A stretch of 64,000 nt of DNA from Rhynchopus sp. YZ270_cl-10 (GCA_964035575.1 OZ037929.1:682001-746000); one strand, 5' to 3'. Positions 10,681 to 22,069 are shown, counted from the first letter of the stretch. Made by a program: numbers and translations. Notes: a model not told the origin generated them from the sequence alone.

Positions 10681-13065
10681 TCACCCTTGCGGGATGTGTA
10701 TTTGGTTCGACGCGAGGGAAGGGATGGAGTGCCCTGTGATGTGCCTATCTGACCAGATGTCTGACGTGGCGACGGTCTTCTTGCGTTCTTGGCGGGTCCC
10801 GTAGAAGAAGAATACTGCAAGGAGGAGTGGATAGCCTGACATCGCGCAGGCAGCTACGAGGGTGTGCTCCACCTTGTGTGCCTCGTGAAAGGTGACCACT
10901 GCGCCTGCGACAGCAACAGGGAGGAGCACCGCAGGCAGGATGCGCACGAGGTGTGCCCAGAAGAACGGTACCGCCTGCTTCCCATTCTTGTCGATACAGT
11001 CGCGGATGTCCTGCACATCGCTGTCACGCTGCCCTGCAAGGTACCCTGCAGACACAGCCTGGCACACCGCTGTGAAGTGAATAGGATGGAAGGGAGAGAG
11101 GAACGAAAGATGCCATACCAGCAAACGGAATCGCGACGCGAACGAAGAGTCGGTCGACCTCTGAGATCATGTCGTAGCCGATGCTGTGGGGGGGTTGAGG
11201 GGTTAACAGAAGAGGTGAGGTGAGGACACAGCATCGATGCGCGGAGAACAGTCGCAAAAAAAAAAAGTTGGCTTGAAATACAAAAGCCTTCTCGTGAACA
11301 GTGTACCTTTGGTATGACTGGCGTGGGGGGTGGACCCCAACCATGCAGTCCTACAATCCATTTCGTGGTATACATCTGAAAAAAGAAAAACCCATTTGCC
11401 ATACCTCCCCACTGCGAATGGGATCGCTCCCAAGAACGATGCTGCGCAGACCACCCCAGATAGGACATGAACAGGTGCATTCTCGAACACATCATTCAGG
11501 ATACCAAGCAGCGCCGAGGACCAGGAGTGCAGCGTCACTAACCCCTGTAGTGCAAAAAAATGGGTACACATCTAAAAAGAAACTTAACACTCATCACACG
11601 ATAAAACCCATGGGAGAGGTTGTGGTGAAACGCACACACCTCGACCTGTTTGGTAAGGAGTGGCTCTGCAGCGCGGTTCGTCCCTAGAACCGCGAGTGTG
11701 TTCAAAATACTTTGTTTCTATTTCCTCCTTCATTTCATGAGGTGACAAAGAAAAATACGACTCGACATACAAATCCCTACACCACCGGGAGAGCGGAACC
11801 TGAAACCACACTGATCCATTTCACAATTTACAAAATCCCCCCCATACTCCCCACCCTTCACCCTAACCCAATAAAACCCTCCAACATACCGAAGAAAACG
11901 ACGAATAGAACAAAAGACCCCCCATCAAGCTGGACAGCCCTTCTGAGAGGTGCGCCGAGGCGAATGCGAAGCTGGCAAAGGTGAGCTCAAACCCGGTGCT
12001 CTTGATGCCATCGTTGTATTCAAAGAGCGGTGGCGTCAGGCCGTCTTGGCTTGCTACAAAATTCTTTGCCGCGTAGTCTTTATCTTGCGCCGAATCGCGG
12101 AGGAACGTGGAGAGCTCCGCTACCGACGTTACAGACGGATAGTTTTTCTCCATTTCATTCACCATTGCCCCAAAGACCGCGAACGATGCCATCCCTGCCA
12201 ACAACGCTCCCGCAATCTGCCCCAAAATCAAAAACTTCGAATACTTCACAATATCCCTCTGCACATCATTAAACGACCCAAACGCAACCAAAACAGCGGT
12301 ACACACATTGCTTGAAAACAGTGCATGGGTCACCCCATCTACAACCAACGCCACTGAAATCGACTCTGTTGGGACAAAGAAATCCTTTAAACCTCTACCA
12401 GCACCGTCAAGAGAGGTTACTGCATATAAAAACAACCAGGTCTGCGCGATAACGGAGATGGTTAAGGTGGTTTTCGCAGACGTCGCGGACACCACCACCC
12501 CATCAAGGGAAAACCAAAACACTACCCCCCAGACACCAACTAACGCACAGATTAGCTGCTCCGAGACGGTATCCCCCGCTTCGGCGACGGACCGAACAAA
12601 GTGGTTGCGTATGGTAACATATAATGGTGGGGTTCCTTCCAGGAGAAATTCGGTTGCATTCAATCCGTCTACAGCATGTGACACCGTCCAGGGCAAAGGA
12701 TGAAACACACTCTCATAAAAATAGACGATGAGATACGCAATGATCGAACTATAGCACCATGCTCCTAGCAATGCAAGGTACCCAGCCCCGGCGCCGACGG
12801 AGGCCCCTCGGGGGTCGATTTTTGAAAAAGCGGCAAATGCCGCTTTCTGTCGGAGTTGTCCGAGAGAAAGTTCTAATAATAGCATAGGCCAGGCAACAAC
12901 GAGCAATGCAATGATGTACACCCAAAGGAAAGCGCCTCCATGCAACGCAGCAAGCCACGGCAGACGGAGGCACGTCGCAATACCGCACGATGCTGCAAAC
13001 GACATTGCAAAAAAGTTTGACGGCGACTTCCATTTCTCTCGGACCAACCCGGTGTGGTAGTCCAT
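10681..13065 (-). CDS. SLC6-family sodium:neurotransmitter symporter
   Basis: Four minus-strand exons, 11890-13065, 11405-11544, 11119-11183 and 10681-11069, splice in frame to about 589 residues, the usual SLC6 length. Donors are GTATGT, GTATGG and GTATGG. The family signature near the first helix is present (ASCGIATCLRLPWLAALHGG, then a helix WPMLLLELSLGQ). Further helices run through TM8-like SSALLGIL and a last helix before a short Arg/Lys-containing tail. SLC6 proteins co-transport amino acids or amines with sodium across the plasma membrane; the substrate is not decidable. Intron 3 is only 49 nt (11070-11118). Intron 1 (11545-11889) carries an F5 repeat and intron 2 an F4 repeat. Start: first Met at 13065, preceded by a long CT-rich tract and, just upstream, an F1-like repeat. 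Confidence 0.88.
11267..11369 (-). repeat. F4 repeat in SLC6 intron 2
   Basis: Near-complete copy: TTGGCTTGAAATACAAAAGC, CTCGTGAACAGTGTACC, GGTATGAC, GGTGGACCCC, CATGCAGTCCTACAATCC, TATACATCTG. It fills about half of the intron 11184-11404. Confidence 0.7.
11582..11760 (-). repeat. F5 repeat in SLC6 intron 1
   Basis: A roughly 175-bp repeat with the hairpin GCGGTTC-TAGGGAC-GAACCGC on the minus strand (7-bp stem). It starts near AACACTCATCACACGATAA and ends TCATGAGGTGACAA on the plus strand. A second copy in the same orientation is at 24453-24625. Confidence 0.7.
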
Positions 13066-13319
13066 TTATAGAGAGAGAAGAGAGGAGAGGTATGAAAAAA
13101 GACGGTAAGATGAAGCTTTGTGCTTAGTCAAAGAAAGCTTTTGAGAGAAGAGGGGGGCGGGGGGGAAGGTGAGAGTCGGAGAAAGGATAGAAAAAAACTC
13201 AAATAATCTATTGCATGTTTTTTTTTGGGGGGTGAGGGGTTTTTGTCGTGTTTAGTGTAGTGGCTCTGTGTTGATGGGTTGGAGGGTAGTGTTAAAACTT
13301 GTTGACGTGAGCCACCCCC
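13066..13319. other. Spacer 5' of SLC6 gene
   Basis: CT-rich on the gene strand. Contains an F1-like hairpin remnant at 13106-13130 (plus AAGATGAAGC...TGCTTAGTCA) about 40 bp upstream of the SLC6 start, and a possible eroded F2 copy near 13251-13300 (TTTAGTGTAGTGGC). Confidence 0.45.
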
Positions 13320-13856
13320 AGTGACAAGTGACAAGTGAAAAGGGTGACAAGTGATTTACTTGTCATTTAATTTTTCCTACAGCCCAGTGAAAAGGCACTT
13401 GTCATGACAAGTGACTTGTTTGTCATTTCACATAAATATGGTATGTGAAATGGGTGGCTTTTTTTTGCCCCCCCCCCGTTTCAAATCACGAAACATTTTT
13501 CCGCGGCAAAGACAATTTTCAGGTTAAAACAGTGACTCCGCTAGGTACTAAAGTTCTGTTGATTGTCAACAGAACTTTTTGAAAATGGGGGAAAAGAAAA
13601 AAAAAAAAAAAGTTCTGCTGAGTGGTTCAGACCCGTTCTACCTGTCAAAAAAGCTCAGGAGAAGAAAATATGGAGAGGTGAGTGCTCAAACGTCCCAAAA
13701 AAGTCAAAATCGGGCGTTGGAAAAAAAAAAAGTTGCGTACCGTGCGCCTGCGGCGCAAGCATGTACCCCACCACGTGGATCATCAACAGAACATTTTCAA
13801 AATCGGAAATCCTAGCGGAGAGCCTGCACGGTGCAGTCTGTCCTGGAAATGTCGGA

Positions 13857-14007
13857 CCCTTTTGTCGGAGTCCGAGGGGGTCCGACAGTCGGACCCCCTG
13901 AGTCCGACAGTCGGACCCCCTGAGTCCGACAGTCGGACTCAGGGGTCCGACTGTCGGACTCACAGTCGGACCCCTGAGTCCGACTGCCGGACCCTGGGGT
14001 CCGACAG
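13857..14007. repeat. Array of palindromic word GTCCGACAGTCGGAC (left)
   Basis: About ten overlapping copies of GTCCGACAGTCGGAC or its halves, in both orientations, spaced by CCCCTGA. Mirror array at 21431-21562. Such two-way short words near element ends resemble the subterminal transposase-binding repeats known from hAT and CACTA elements (inference). Confidence 0.7.
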
Positions 14008-14008
14008 G

Positions 14009-14150
14009 CACACCCAGGTGCCCAGGTACCCAGGTACCCAGGTACCCAGGTACCCAGGTACCCAGGTACCCAGGTACCCAGGTACCCAGGTACCCAGGTA
14101 CCCAGGTGCCCAGGTACCCAGGTACCCAGGTACCCAGGTACCCAGGTCCA
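14009..14150. repeat. (CCAGGTAC)n minisatellite
   Basis: About 17 tandem copies of an 8-mer containing GGTACC, with two GGTGCC variants. It borders the shared core that begins at about 14160. Confidence 0.85.
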
Positions 14151-14159
14151 GGTCCAGGA

Positions 14160-14830
14160 ACAGGTACCCAGGAACAGGAAAAAAGTCGTGAAAGAGCAAC
14201 CACAGCTCCACATGACAAACACAAAAGTGTCCAGTCACGTGGGGCATTCATGCCCTGAGGAGATAATGATCCAACAATTTACAAGAAAGATTACTTAACC
14301 TACTGCTGGAAATTGCCAGGTCGTAGTAACACACAAAGTGTGCCTCCGTTCGGGAAGACCGGATATTCTAGAGACCAGAAAGGCCTCAAGAATATCTTCC
14401 GGTAGTCAAGGTAGAACCGAGTGAACGGCCCAAGACCCCCGTGGAGAAGTTAAATGTTGTAATGCTATCAGGTAGAAACTGCGAACACTGTCTTACCCTC
14501 CTCAATGCATGGTGGTTGATGTCTTCCACAACAAATTTCCTGTACCCAGGTACCCAAATTCCCAGACCCACGCAGTGGCACATGACCGCCAAGTGTGAGT
14601 GACCCACACATGAGGGAATGCGACACTACGCAAAATTTACCACCAGACCCTGTCTTCGTGCACCTGAAGTACAACGCCGCAGACAGGCCAAACATGCGTT
14701 GGACTCAGAGGAATGCCCGCTGTGCAGGTATCAAACATGAGAACCAACTCCCAGCAACAAGGGGCGCCTTTTGGCGGGCGTTGTTGAGGGTGTTTGGGGT
14801 GCAAAGTTTTCCACAATTTTGATGCGCGGG
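14160..14830 (+). repeat. Shared ~0.67-kb core, copy 1
   Basis: Sequence unlike any gene family I know. The first ~480 bp recur inverted at about 32940-33350 (roughly 91% identity over 230 bp compared by eye). The last ~190 bp recur inverted at 18840-19010 and 43100-43350. Reverse-strand frames in copies 1 and 2 keep a similar 60-residue reading (HHALRRVRQ, DSITTFNFSTGVLGRS), which may or may not be coding. Confidence 0.65.
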
Positions 14831-15109
14831 TACAGAAGTGTTGTCTTGTTCTTTCATCTCTAGGAATGTAAATGTCAATCGCGTTTAACTACCACGAGGG
14901 CTTGTTTAGTGAACCCACGAGGGGTCGAAGGGGGTTGGTTATCCCATATCTATCAAAGGTTGTGTCGACCAGGCGAATCCACTATGTTACGCTGTACGTT
15001 GTTAAATCCGAAGAAATAACGCTTTAGCAGCCGCAGGAAGTTTGTTAAAAAGAGTGCCTCACGCTACACAAACCACCACCCGCGATTGACTTAGATGTTA
15101 TAACAAAGA

Positions 15110-15370
15110 GAATTCAGAACAAAACAACACCCTGCCCCATACACACTAAATTGTCATGCTTCAAGAGCATGCCTGGGCCAAAATTACTGTGACAAAAAGG
15201 CAACAAAACCACCCACAAGGAGTGTGAATTGTGCACTGGTTTTCTGGGGGAACGCAATATTTTCTTGTGCCTCGTCCTCCGCAAGCAGAGGACAGACTTT
15301 CCGGAAGGTTTCCAAAGTCGAATTTCTTGCACTAGCTATGCTCCCTGGGTTAAATGGCAATAGCAGTGAC
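15110..15370 (+). repeat. Inner inverted-repeat arm B (left)
   Basis: Matches 18183-18420 in inverse orientation. Shared anchors include CATGCTTCAAGAGCATGCC, GTTTTCTGGGGGAACGC, GCAAGCAGAGGACAGACTTT and CTATGCTCCCTGGGTTAAAT. Together with the core repeat it forms the pattern A-B ... B'-A'. Confidence 0.7.
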
Positions 15371-15626
15371 TGACAAAGTGTACCCATCCCCCTTCCACCC
15401 CAGATCTTAGTCCGCAAACTCAGAATGGATTGATGCGGGTGATACTCTTTGGATTTTGAGTTGCTGAATGTCGGAGACGCGGCGAGGCTTCTCATCACAA
15501 TCGCAGATGCAGTTCAGATTTCACGATCCTGTGATGAGTGTAAATGTGGAGTGTGATTAATGAATGAAATGTATGGTGTAGAAACGCAGTTATCGGGAAA
15601 GGTGAGGTTAATGTGGTAAAAAAAGG

Positions 15627-16487
15627 GGATAAAACTCGTGTAATTTTGTGAATTCCCACAAAGGTGGGTGATAATGTGCCCTTTGTCACTCAATTGTAAC
15701 CGAGAATGTATGGGAGAATGAAATATTATTTCCCAACCCAACAACAACGATAAAGCGTGAAGACAATAAATGAAATCAAAGCGGAATAAATTTGAGGTTT
15801 TGTGAGGCACTCAACGAGTGTGCCGGCTCTGTGGCGTCACGGAGCCACCAACACTCCCCAGTCATTTTTCCTGCGCTTCCAGGAAAACTCGCGTTTGCGA
15901 CCAGGCCGAAACGAAAAAATTTAATTCACAGCAAACAGGTGTGAGGGAGAAGAAAAGAAAGTGAACAAAAACGAAAAAACAATGTTTTTCTGAAATGTGA
16001 TGTTGTTGGGGTGGGGAGAATAAAACAGTTCCAGAAAAGCTCCTGCGTCGGTTTTCTTTTGGTTAAAAAAATCACTCAGTAAAAAAAAGAACTTTTTCAT
16101 CACTCCCCTCAAACACTGCCAAAACGAAGAAGGACAGGATGTATGACACTTACGGATACCAAGTCTCAGCGGGTATGAGAAGCAAGGAGGTGTACAAGAA
16201 GAAATGGGACGAGTTCTTGCGGTTTTCAAACCTCGAGCGACTTGGTCCGCTTTGTATTGACACGGACCTCGACACCCCGACATGTACTGGCTTTTGAGAA
16301 AGGCAGTCGGTTCCTCGGTAGATTGCGTGCAAGTGAGGGAATATCCATCTGCTTGGAAGACGTCAACACACCAAACATAGTATTTCGCGACATAAAGGGC
16401 AGATCAAATACTCACTGCCTTACATTCTCGGTTACAATTGAGTGACACAAAGGGCATATAATCTGCAAAATTACACGAGTTTTATTT
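15627..16487. mobile_element. Nested TIR element with recombinase-like fragment
   Basis: Left arm 15627-15710 and right arm 16421-16487 are inverse copies (AAAACTCGTGTAATTTTG, TGCCCTTTGTCACTCAATTG, TAACCGAGAATGTA). Between them, on the plus strand, is a short coding-like stretch (16120-16290). Words with GTGAAATAA follow on the right (16480-16560). Confidence 0.6.
16120..16290 (+). pseudogene. Possible tyrosine-recombinase N-terminal fragment (1)
   Basis: The plus-strand frame reads KTKKDRMYDTYGYQ, MRSKEVYKKKWDEFLRFSNL. It resembles the minus-strand frame at 19690-19897 (MEDAYDNLFDDMNSGVQ, YRKTWDDFLRFNRL). The Y-K-x-x-W-(D/E)-x-F-L-x-F pattern recalls the SAM-like core-binding domain of phage-integrase/Crypton recombinases. 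No catalytic domain follows. The homology between the two fragments is seen; the recombinase label is inference. Confidence 0.4.
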
Positions 16488-16639
16488 CACTGAGTTAGAT
16501 AATTATTATCTCATGAAATAAAGTGAACATTATTTCACGAGGTGGTGGGTGACTCAAACTGGGGCTCAACTTCACGAAGCGAGTGGAGTTCAGCATTTTG
16601 ATTTCATGAGTGAAGCACGGTGGCCCAGCGGACCCTTTT

Positions 16640-16930
16640 GGGGGTACCCCCGGGGGTACCCCCAAAAGGGGTACCCCGCAGGGTAGGGTACCACACAGGG
16701 TAGGGTCCGCGGGGGGTACCCCCTCGCGTGGGCTACCCCAGGGGGTACCCCACAGGGTTGGGTAGGGTCCGCGCGGGGTACCCTTTGGGGGGTTTGGGGT
16801 ACCCCGAGGGGTACCCCCCAGGGTCCGCGGGGGTACCCCATGGGGTACCCCTCAGGGTCCGCGGGGGTACCCCATGGGGTACCCCCGCGGACCCTGGGGG
16901 GTACCCCCCGGGGTACCCCCTGCACACCCG
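16640..16930. repeat. GGGGTACCCC palindrome-rich array
   Basis: Repeated GGGGTACCCC and CCATGGGGTACCCC units mixed with GCGGACCCT. A similar array lies at 19318-19465. Both sit next to GTAC-type minisatellites or element ends. Confidence 0.7.
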
Positions 16931-16984
16931 GTGGCTATTGCCTCCCAGGGAAAGGGACTCTCAAAAATTTTTTTTTGCCCTATA

Positions 16985-17600
16985 TAGGCCTAATTTCGAC
17001 GATTTGAGGCCATTAAAAGCAAAAATTGGCACTTTTGAGCATCTGTGGGGGTCTAAAACGTGGTTTTGCGCAGCCGATTTTTCGTGGTTTTTTTACCAAA
17101 GACAAGTCGATTTTTGACCAATTTTTCATGAAAAATGTGAAGGAAATCGCTTAGGAACTTAGCTGTGTACGTGTTCTAGCTACTGCATACACCGCGGGGT
17201 ATAACCAAAATGACCGTATTTTGGCTGAAATTTCGACTTGACAATTTTTCCTCGATTTGGTCAATCTGAGGTTTTGTTTGGGGTTTTTGGGCCATTTTAT
17301 GACCAACCACGCCCGCATACGTGGGAAATTACGCGCGCAATGACGACGTCACGGCGTGGGGAGCCCTCGTAATTACGAGGGGTGCTCCCGTGATCCTTTG
17401 AGGCCATTAAAAGCAAAATTTGGCACTTTTGAGCATCTGTGGGGGTCTAAAACGTGGTTTCGCGCCCGAAAAGTCGTGATTTTACCAAAGACGCGTCGAT
17501 TTTTGACCCAAATTTTTTTTTCTTCTCGCCCAAAATCGGGCGTGGTGGGTCATAAATGGCCCAAAAAATACAAAGCCTCAATGAGCAAATTGTGAAGAAA
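16985..17600 (+). repeat. Tandem filler repeat with TTTGAGGCCATTAAAAGC
   Basis: Two direct copies (about 16985-17065 and 17395-17465) of a stretch with TTTGAGGCCATTAAAAGC, GGCACTTTTGAGCATCTGTG and GGGGGTCTAAAACGTGG. A third copy at 32650-32730 lies in the transposon in the USP intron. The piece 17205-17300 is inverted at 21180-21330 (GCCAAAATACGG, CCTCAGATTGACCAAA). Confidence 0.65.
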
Positions 17601-18182
17601 AAAAAAATTGGTCGAAGTTTTGGTCATTTTTACCATGTGGCAACAAATAGAATGCAGGTATCAGTATCAGTGGGATTGTTCGTGCAGTGATGTTCTCGTA
17701 CCTGGAGAGTAGGCCGAGCGAGTGCTGCAAGGTATGTTTTTAAGCCCCGGTTTTTACACCCCCCCCCCGCTCCCCCTTTTCGCCTTTGTCCCGCTCGGAT
17801 GTAAATCGAAGCATATTTTTATTGTCAAAATTATCACTTTTACTTTTTTATCATGGCATCTCGTAACCTCTACAACTCTTTTACGTCAGGGAACCGGATG
17901 AGGTGCTACTTCCGGACTGAGGAAGGGCAGTCTTTTACTTTCTTTTTTGCATGGAAGAGGTACGGAGCGGCTTCTTGTTTGTTTGTTTGATTTTTTTTGT
18001 TGTAGTCTCTACTTTTGCACTCAATTTCTCTCAACAGGTACCCGAACCGACGACCCTTCATCGTGACAGCGAAACAGTGCCGATGGAAGAGCTGGTGCAA
18101 TTATTGCAAACCGGGTGGGGACCGCAAAAGTTGGGTTTTTAAACCAATTTTTCCATTAACCCACCCCATAGACCGCCCCAAT

Positions 18183-18420
18183 TATTATGAAACTCTTAGT
18201 CAGTCACTGCTATAGCCATTTAACCCAGGGAGCATAGCTAGTGCAAAAAATTCGACTTCGGGATCCGGAAAGTCTGTCCTCTGCTCTTGCGGAGGACTAC
18301 AGTAGGCACAAGAAAATATCGCGTTCCCCCAGAAAACCAATTTTTGTCACAGTAATTTTTGCCCAGGGCATGCTCTTGAAGCATGGCGGCTTGGTGTGAG
18401 AAGGGGCAGTGTATTGTTTT
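18183..18420 (-). repeat. Inner inverted-repeat arm B' (right)
   Basis: Inverse partner of 15110-15370; the order of anchors is reversed as expected. About 80-85% similar by eye. Confidence 0.7.
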
Positions 18421-18839
18421 GTTCTAGATTTCAACGGTTGTTAGAACGAGTCAAGTGGATGCTTATCTAAACACTGACTTTAGTACAGACCCGAGAGATC
18501 AGAAATGACTTTGAGGAAAGAACAAAGCAATCCATCTGTACCCGCACGCCAGGTTGTAGTTACTTCAGAATTTTCTTAAGTTTGCGCGAAAGAGAGCGGG
18601 GGCAACTCCTTTGTGTCATGAGTCCGCTGTGCAGCACAAAGCGAGGAACCTTAAAACACTACCTGCGTGGTGGCTGAATTCACATCCCTTAGAATTACCA
18701 GAATTCAGCCTTTGTTGAAGTAACGTACATACTTGTATGTGCGTGTCACGCTTCTCCACCCTTAAATGGGTGCACTGCTTCACTGCAGCGGGTAAGCCTC
18801 TCTCGACTAGTGCGAACTTAAGAATGTTCTGCTGCAACT

Positions 18840-19010
18840 TACCAAAATCGATTTTCTCACCCCAAACACCCGCAACACCCCACCTGCTACTTCGGTAGCC
18901 TGTGTTGTTGGGAGTTGGTTCTCATGTTGATCCCCAGTGACTGTCTTGCACTGCTTCTTCTGAGCCCAACGCTGTTTGGCCTGTCGACGGGGTAATAAAT
19001 ACGAAGACAG
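18840..19010 (-). repeat. Core repeat part A, inverted copy
   Basis: Inverse copy of 14640-14830. Anchors: GTTGGGAGTTGGTTCTCATG and CAACGCTGTTTGGCCTG. It closes the inner A-B ... B'-A' structure. Confidence 0.65.
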
Positions 19011-19199
19011 GGGGGCGGTGCCAACAATTTTCCGATGATGTAACGTTTATCTGATTGATTTATCGTTTGATATACCTTGTGTGTCCTTCTTCATGCACAC
19101 CAAGCAACATATATTGAACGGTATTTTCAAGCGATACTTCGTTATGTCATCGGGGGGCGGACCCCGCGCGGACCCTTGACTCTGGCACTCTGGCACTCT

Positions 19200-19316
19200 G
19201 GCTGTACCTGTGTACCTGTGTACCTGTGTACCTGTGTACCTGTGTACCTGTGTACCTGTGTACCTGTGTACCTGTGTACCTGTGTACCTGTGTACCTGTG
19301 TACCTGTGTACCTGTA
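19200..19316. repeat. (TGTACCTG)n minisatellite
   Basis: About 14 perfect tandem copies of the 8-mer TGTACCTG, merging into a GGGGTACCCC array at 19318-19465. Confidence 0.9.
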
Positions 19317-19588
19317 CCGGGGGTACCCCATGGGGTACCCCCGGGGGTAGTCTGGGGGGTACCCCATGGGGTACCCCTCAGATTTGGGGGGTACCCCATG
19401 GGGTACCCCATGGGGTAGTCTGGGGGGTACCCCATGGGGTACCCCCCGCGGACCCTACCCTAAGGGTAGGAATGGGCCACCGTGAGTGAGTGTAATCATA
19501 AAAGTGATGTCACGAGCGATAGCGAGTGGGTATCACGTATTCCAGTTTGTGAATCACCCATCAGTTAAATAATGTTCACTTTAGTTTT

Positions 19589-20027
19589 CGATACGTAATT
19601 TTATACCACGCGTGAAAAACGTAAACAGGTGAAAAAGTGAGTGAAATAAGATTCGTTTTATTTCACGTTTTATTTCACGCAAATCGTGAAGGATTGGGTG
19701 GGGGAGTGAAATAAAAGATCACGGAGTGATCTGAAGGACACGACGTGTTCTTCCCTGGGCTCGTTCGCTCCTGAAAGTCTGTTGAAACGGAGGAAATCGT
19801 CCCATGTTTTCCTGTACTGCACACCACTGTTCATGTCGTCGAACAAGTTGTCATATGCATCCTCCATCTCCGCAAACTTGCGCGTGGGTTTAGGCATGTG
19901 TGTAAGAGGCAATAAATAATCTGTAATTTGAAGTGTGGTGGTGTGAGGGGTGGAGCGTGGGCTCAACGTTCCACTGTTTACACCTATAAATACGTTTTTC
20001 ACTTGTGGAATAAAATTACATATTGAG
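19589..20027. mobile_element. Nested inverted-repeat element with second recombinase-like fragment
   Basis: Arms 19589-19631 and 19975-20027 are inverse copies (TACGTAATTTTAT, CCAC, GTGAAAAACGTA). They enclose the minus-strand fragment at 19670-19897. GTGAAATAAGAT words in both orientations surround it (19640-19690 and 20020-20180). Confidence 0.55.
19670..19897 (-). pseudogene. Possible tyrosine-recombinase N-terminal fragment (2)
   Basis: From a Met at 19897 the frame reads MPKPTRKFAEMEDAYDNLFD, GVQYRKTWDDFLRFNRL and runs about 75 residues. It resembles the fragment at 16120-16290 but faces the other way. No catalytic R-H-R-Y region is seen. It could be a first exon, a captured gene piece or a fossil. 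Confidence 0.4.
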
Positions 20028-20894
20028 TGAAATAAGAACATTTTCTTGCACTTGCCACTAGAAAGGCACCCTCGTGACTCTCACTCTTATTCCCCTCGCT
20101 TCGCTCGGGAAATAACGCACTCGGGCACCTTTTTAGTGGCGCGTGAAATAAAATAGTTCTTATTTCACTCGAATAAATAGTTATTATCTCACGGGCAATA
20201 ATGTTGTGCTGCGTTTTCGAAATTCCTACAGTATATTTGACAAATGATGTATGACCACCTAGTACGGGGCGTCAAGGTTGGGTATGGTGAACAGTTCCTC
20301 GAAGTCCTATGACTGCAACCCTTTTGGTTGCATGCGCAGATCTCCTCCACATTGCTTTTGCGCCTACTCTCGGCATGGGTTTTGTTTTGTTCTTTGTGTG
20401 CGGAGATAATGTCTACTGTATTTTGTGTAATCTCCAGGAAGGAATTTCGAAAACGCGGCTAAACATTATTACACAAGTGAGATAAAAAATTGTTGGCTCT
20501 CTCTCTGTTGTTTTGGCTTTTGTTTTTTTGTCTATTTGTGACGAGGCCTGGAACACCTGAACATAGGCATATCTGGAAAATCTATCTGAGGTGTGGCAAA
20601 TTAAATATATTCAAGCGTGTGGTTGAGGCGCACCTAAACATAAGTAAGTGCCAAGTCTGAACATTTATTTTCAGAGGCCTTAGTGAGGCTGTTTCGGCCT
20701 CGTTGCATTGTATCATGATGTAATAAGGTTCACATACTTTCGATTCAAAGAAGAGAAAGCACACAAGAAAATAAAATGCTGCAAACCACTGGGTGTGTTG
20801 TTTGCATCTACACAAGTAACTGAAAGTTAAACATTTACATACCTTGTCTTCCCCGTAGCCTCCGCCTTCGCTGCTGTCAAGCTGCCTTCTCTTG

Positions 20895-21033
20895 GTACCC
20901 AGTACCCAGTACCCAGTACCCAGTACCCAGTACCCAGTACCCAGTACCCAGTACCCAGTACCCAGTACCCAGTACCCAGTACCCAGTACCCAGTACCCAG
21001 TACCCAGTACCCAGTACCCAGTACCCAGTACCC
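20895..21033. repeat. (TACCCAG)n minisatellite
   Basis: About 19-20 tandem 7-mers, essentially perfect. This is a fourth repeat built on a GTAC step. Confidence 0.9.
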
Positions 21034-21430
21034 AAATTGGTCGCCCCCTGGTTGGTCGAGAACCTAAAAATGCAAAAAAACGCAAAATTCATGTGTTTTG
21101 ACCATGTCTGGGTACACCAAATACACACCTCTGAACAAGCCTATACCCAGTAGTAGGCAACAAGCGCTATTTTTTGACCAAGAAAAAAAAAATCCCCCAA
21201 AAATTGGGTGTAGTAGGTCATAAAATGGCCCAAAAAATTCAAAGAAAACCTCAGATTGACCAAACAATGAAAAAAATTTTCAAGTCAAATTTTCAGCCAA
21301 AATACGGCTATTTTGGTAAAACCATGTGTACTGTAGTGGCTATACAAGGCGATTTTCGGCCAAAAAAATTTTTTTGGCCAAAAAAAAAATTTTTTTTTTT
21401 CGGCCCAAAAAAAAAAAAATTTTTTTTTTT

Positions 21431-21562
21431 GGGTCCGACTGTCGGACCCCAGAGTCCGACAGTCGGACTCCAGAGTCCGTCTGTCGGACTCCAGAGTCCG
21501 ACAGACGGACCCCTGAGTCCGTCTGTCGGACTCAGGGGGTCCGACTGTCGGACTCAGGGGGT
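21431..21562. repeat. Array of palindromic word GTCCGACAGTCGGAC (right)
   Basis: Mirror of 13857-14007, with GTCCGTCTGTCGGAC variants. Preceded by A/T homopolymers. Confidence 0.7.
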
Positions 21563-22069
21563 AAGTCCGTTATTTACACACTCCAAGCACGACAGACCGC
21601 ACCGTGTGGGTTAAAAAAAAAAAAAAAAAAAATTTTCCCCCTGACAGGGCCTGTGCTCGAAAAAAAAAATTTTTTTTTCTTTCCAGCTGAAAAATGTCTT
21701 TGCCAAAAAAAAATGTTTCGTGATTTGAAACGGGGGGGGGCAAAAAAAATTCACCCAAATGACAAACAGTGTTTCACTTGTCACTTGTCACTTCGGGATA
21801 CCTCCAGGAGCCGGCCGTGAAGAGGAATATAGGGGCATGGCACCCCACCAGAGCGAAAGAGAAAATGGAAGGGGCAAATGTCAGTTATTTTTTTGGTATA
21901 AAACTATTGGGAAGCAAAAGTGTACGTTGCAAGATTTGCACTGTAAAAAAGAAAGAAAGAAATACGATAACTTTCACCGTACTCTTGCAGGACGTACTGT
22001 TCTATATGGATGCAGTTCTGCTATACCTATCTAGGGTAGGGTATGTACACAAAGTCACACCCGAGGACT

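Larger units (their letters stand above)
13320..21797. mobile_element. ~8.5-kb island of nested inverted repeats
   Basis: Outer arms: left 13320-13530 and right about 21695-21797 are inverse copies. They share a GTGACAAGTGACAAGTG array, then TTTTTTTTGCCCCCCCCC, CGTTTCAAATCACGAAACAT and GGCAAAGACA. Next inward come a GCACGGTGC(A/G)GTCTGTC pair (about 13832 / 21590), then arrays of the palindromic word GTCCGACAGTCGGAC (13857-14007 / 21431-21562). Further in is another inverted pair (15110-15370 and 14640-14830 against 18183-18420 and 18840-19010). I read it as a large foldback-like transposon with others nested in it. No intact gene seen; flanks show no clear target duplication. Confidence 0.6.
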
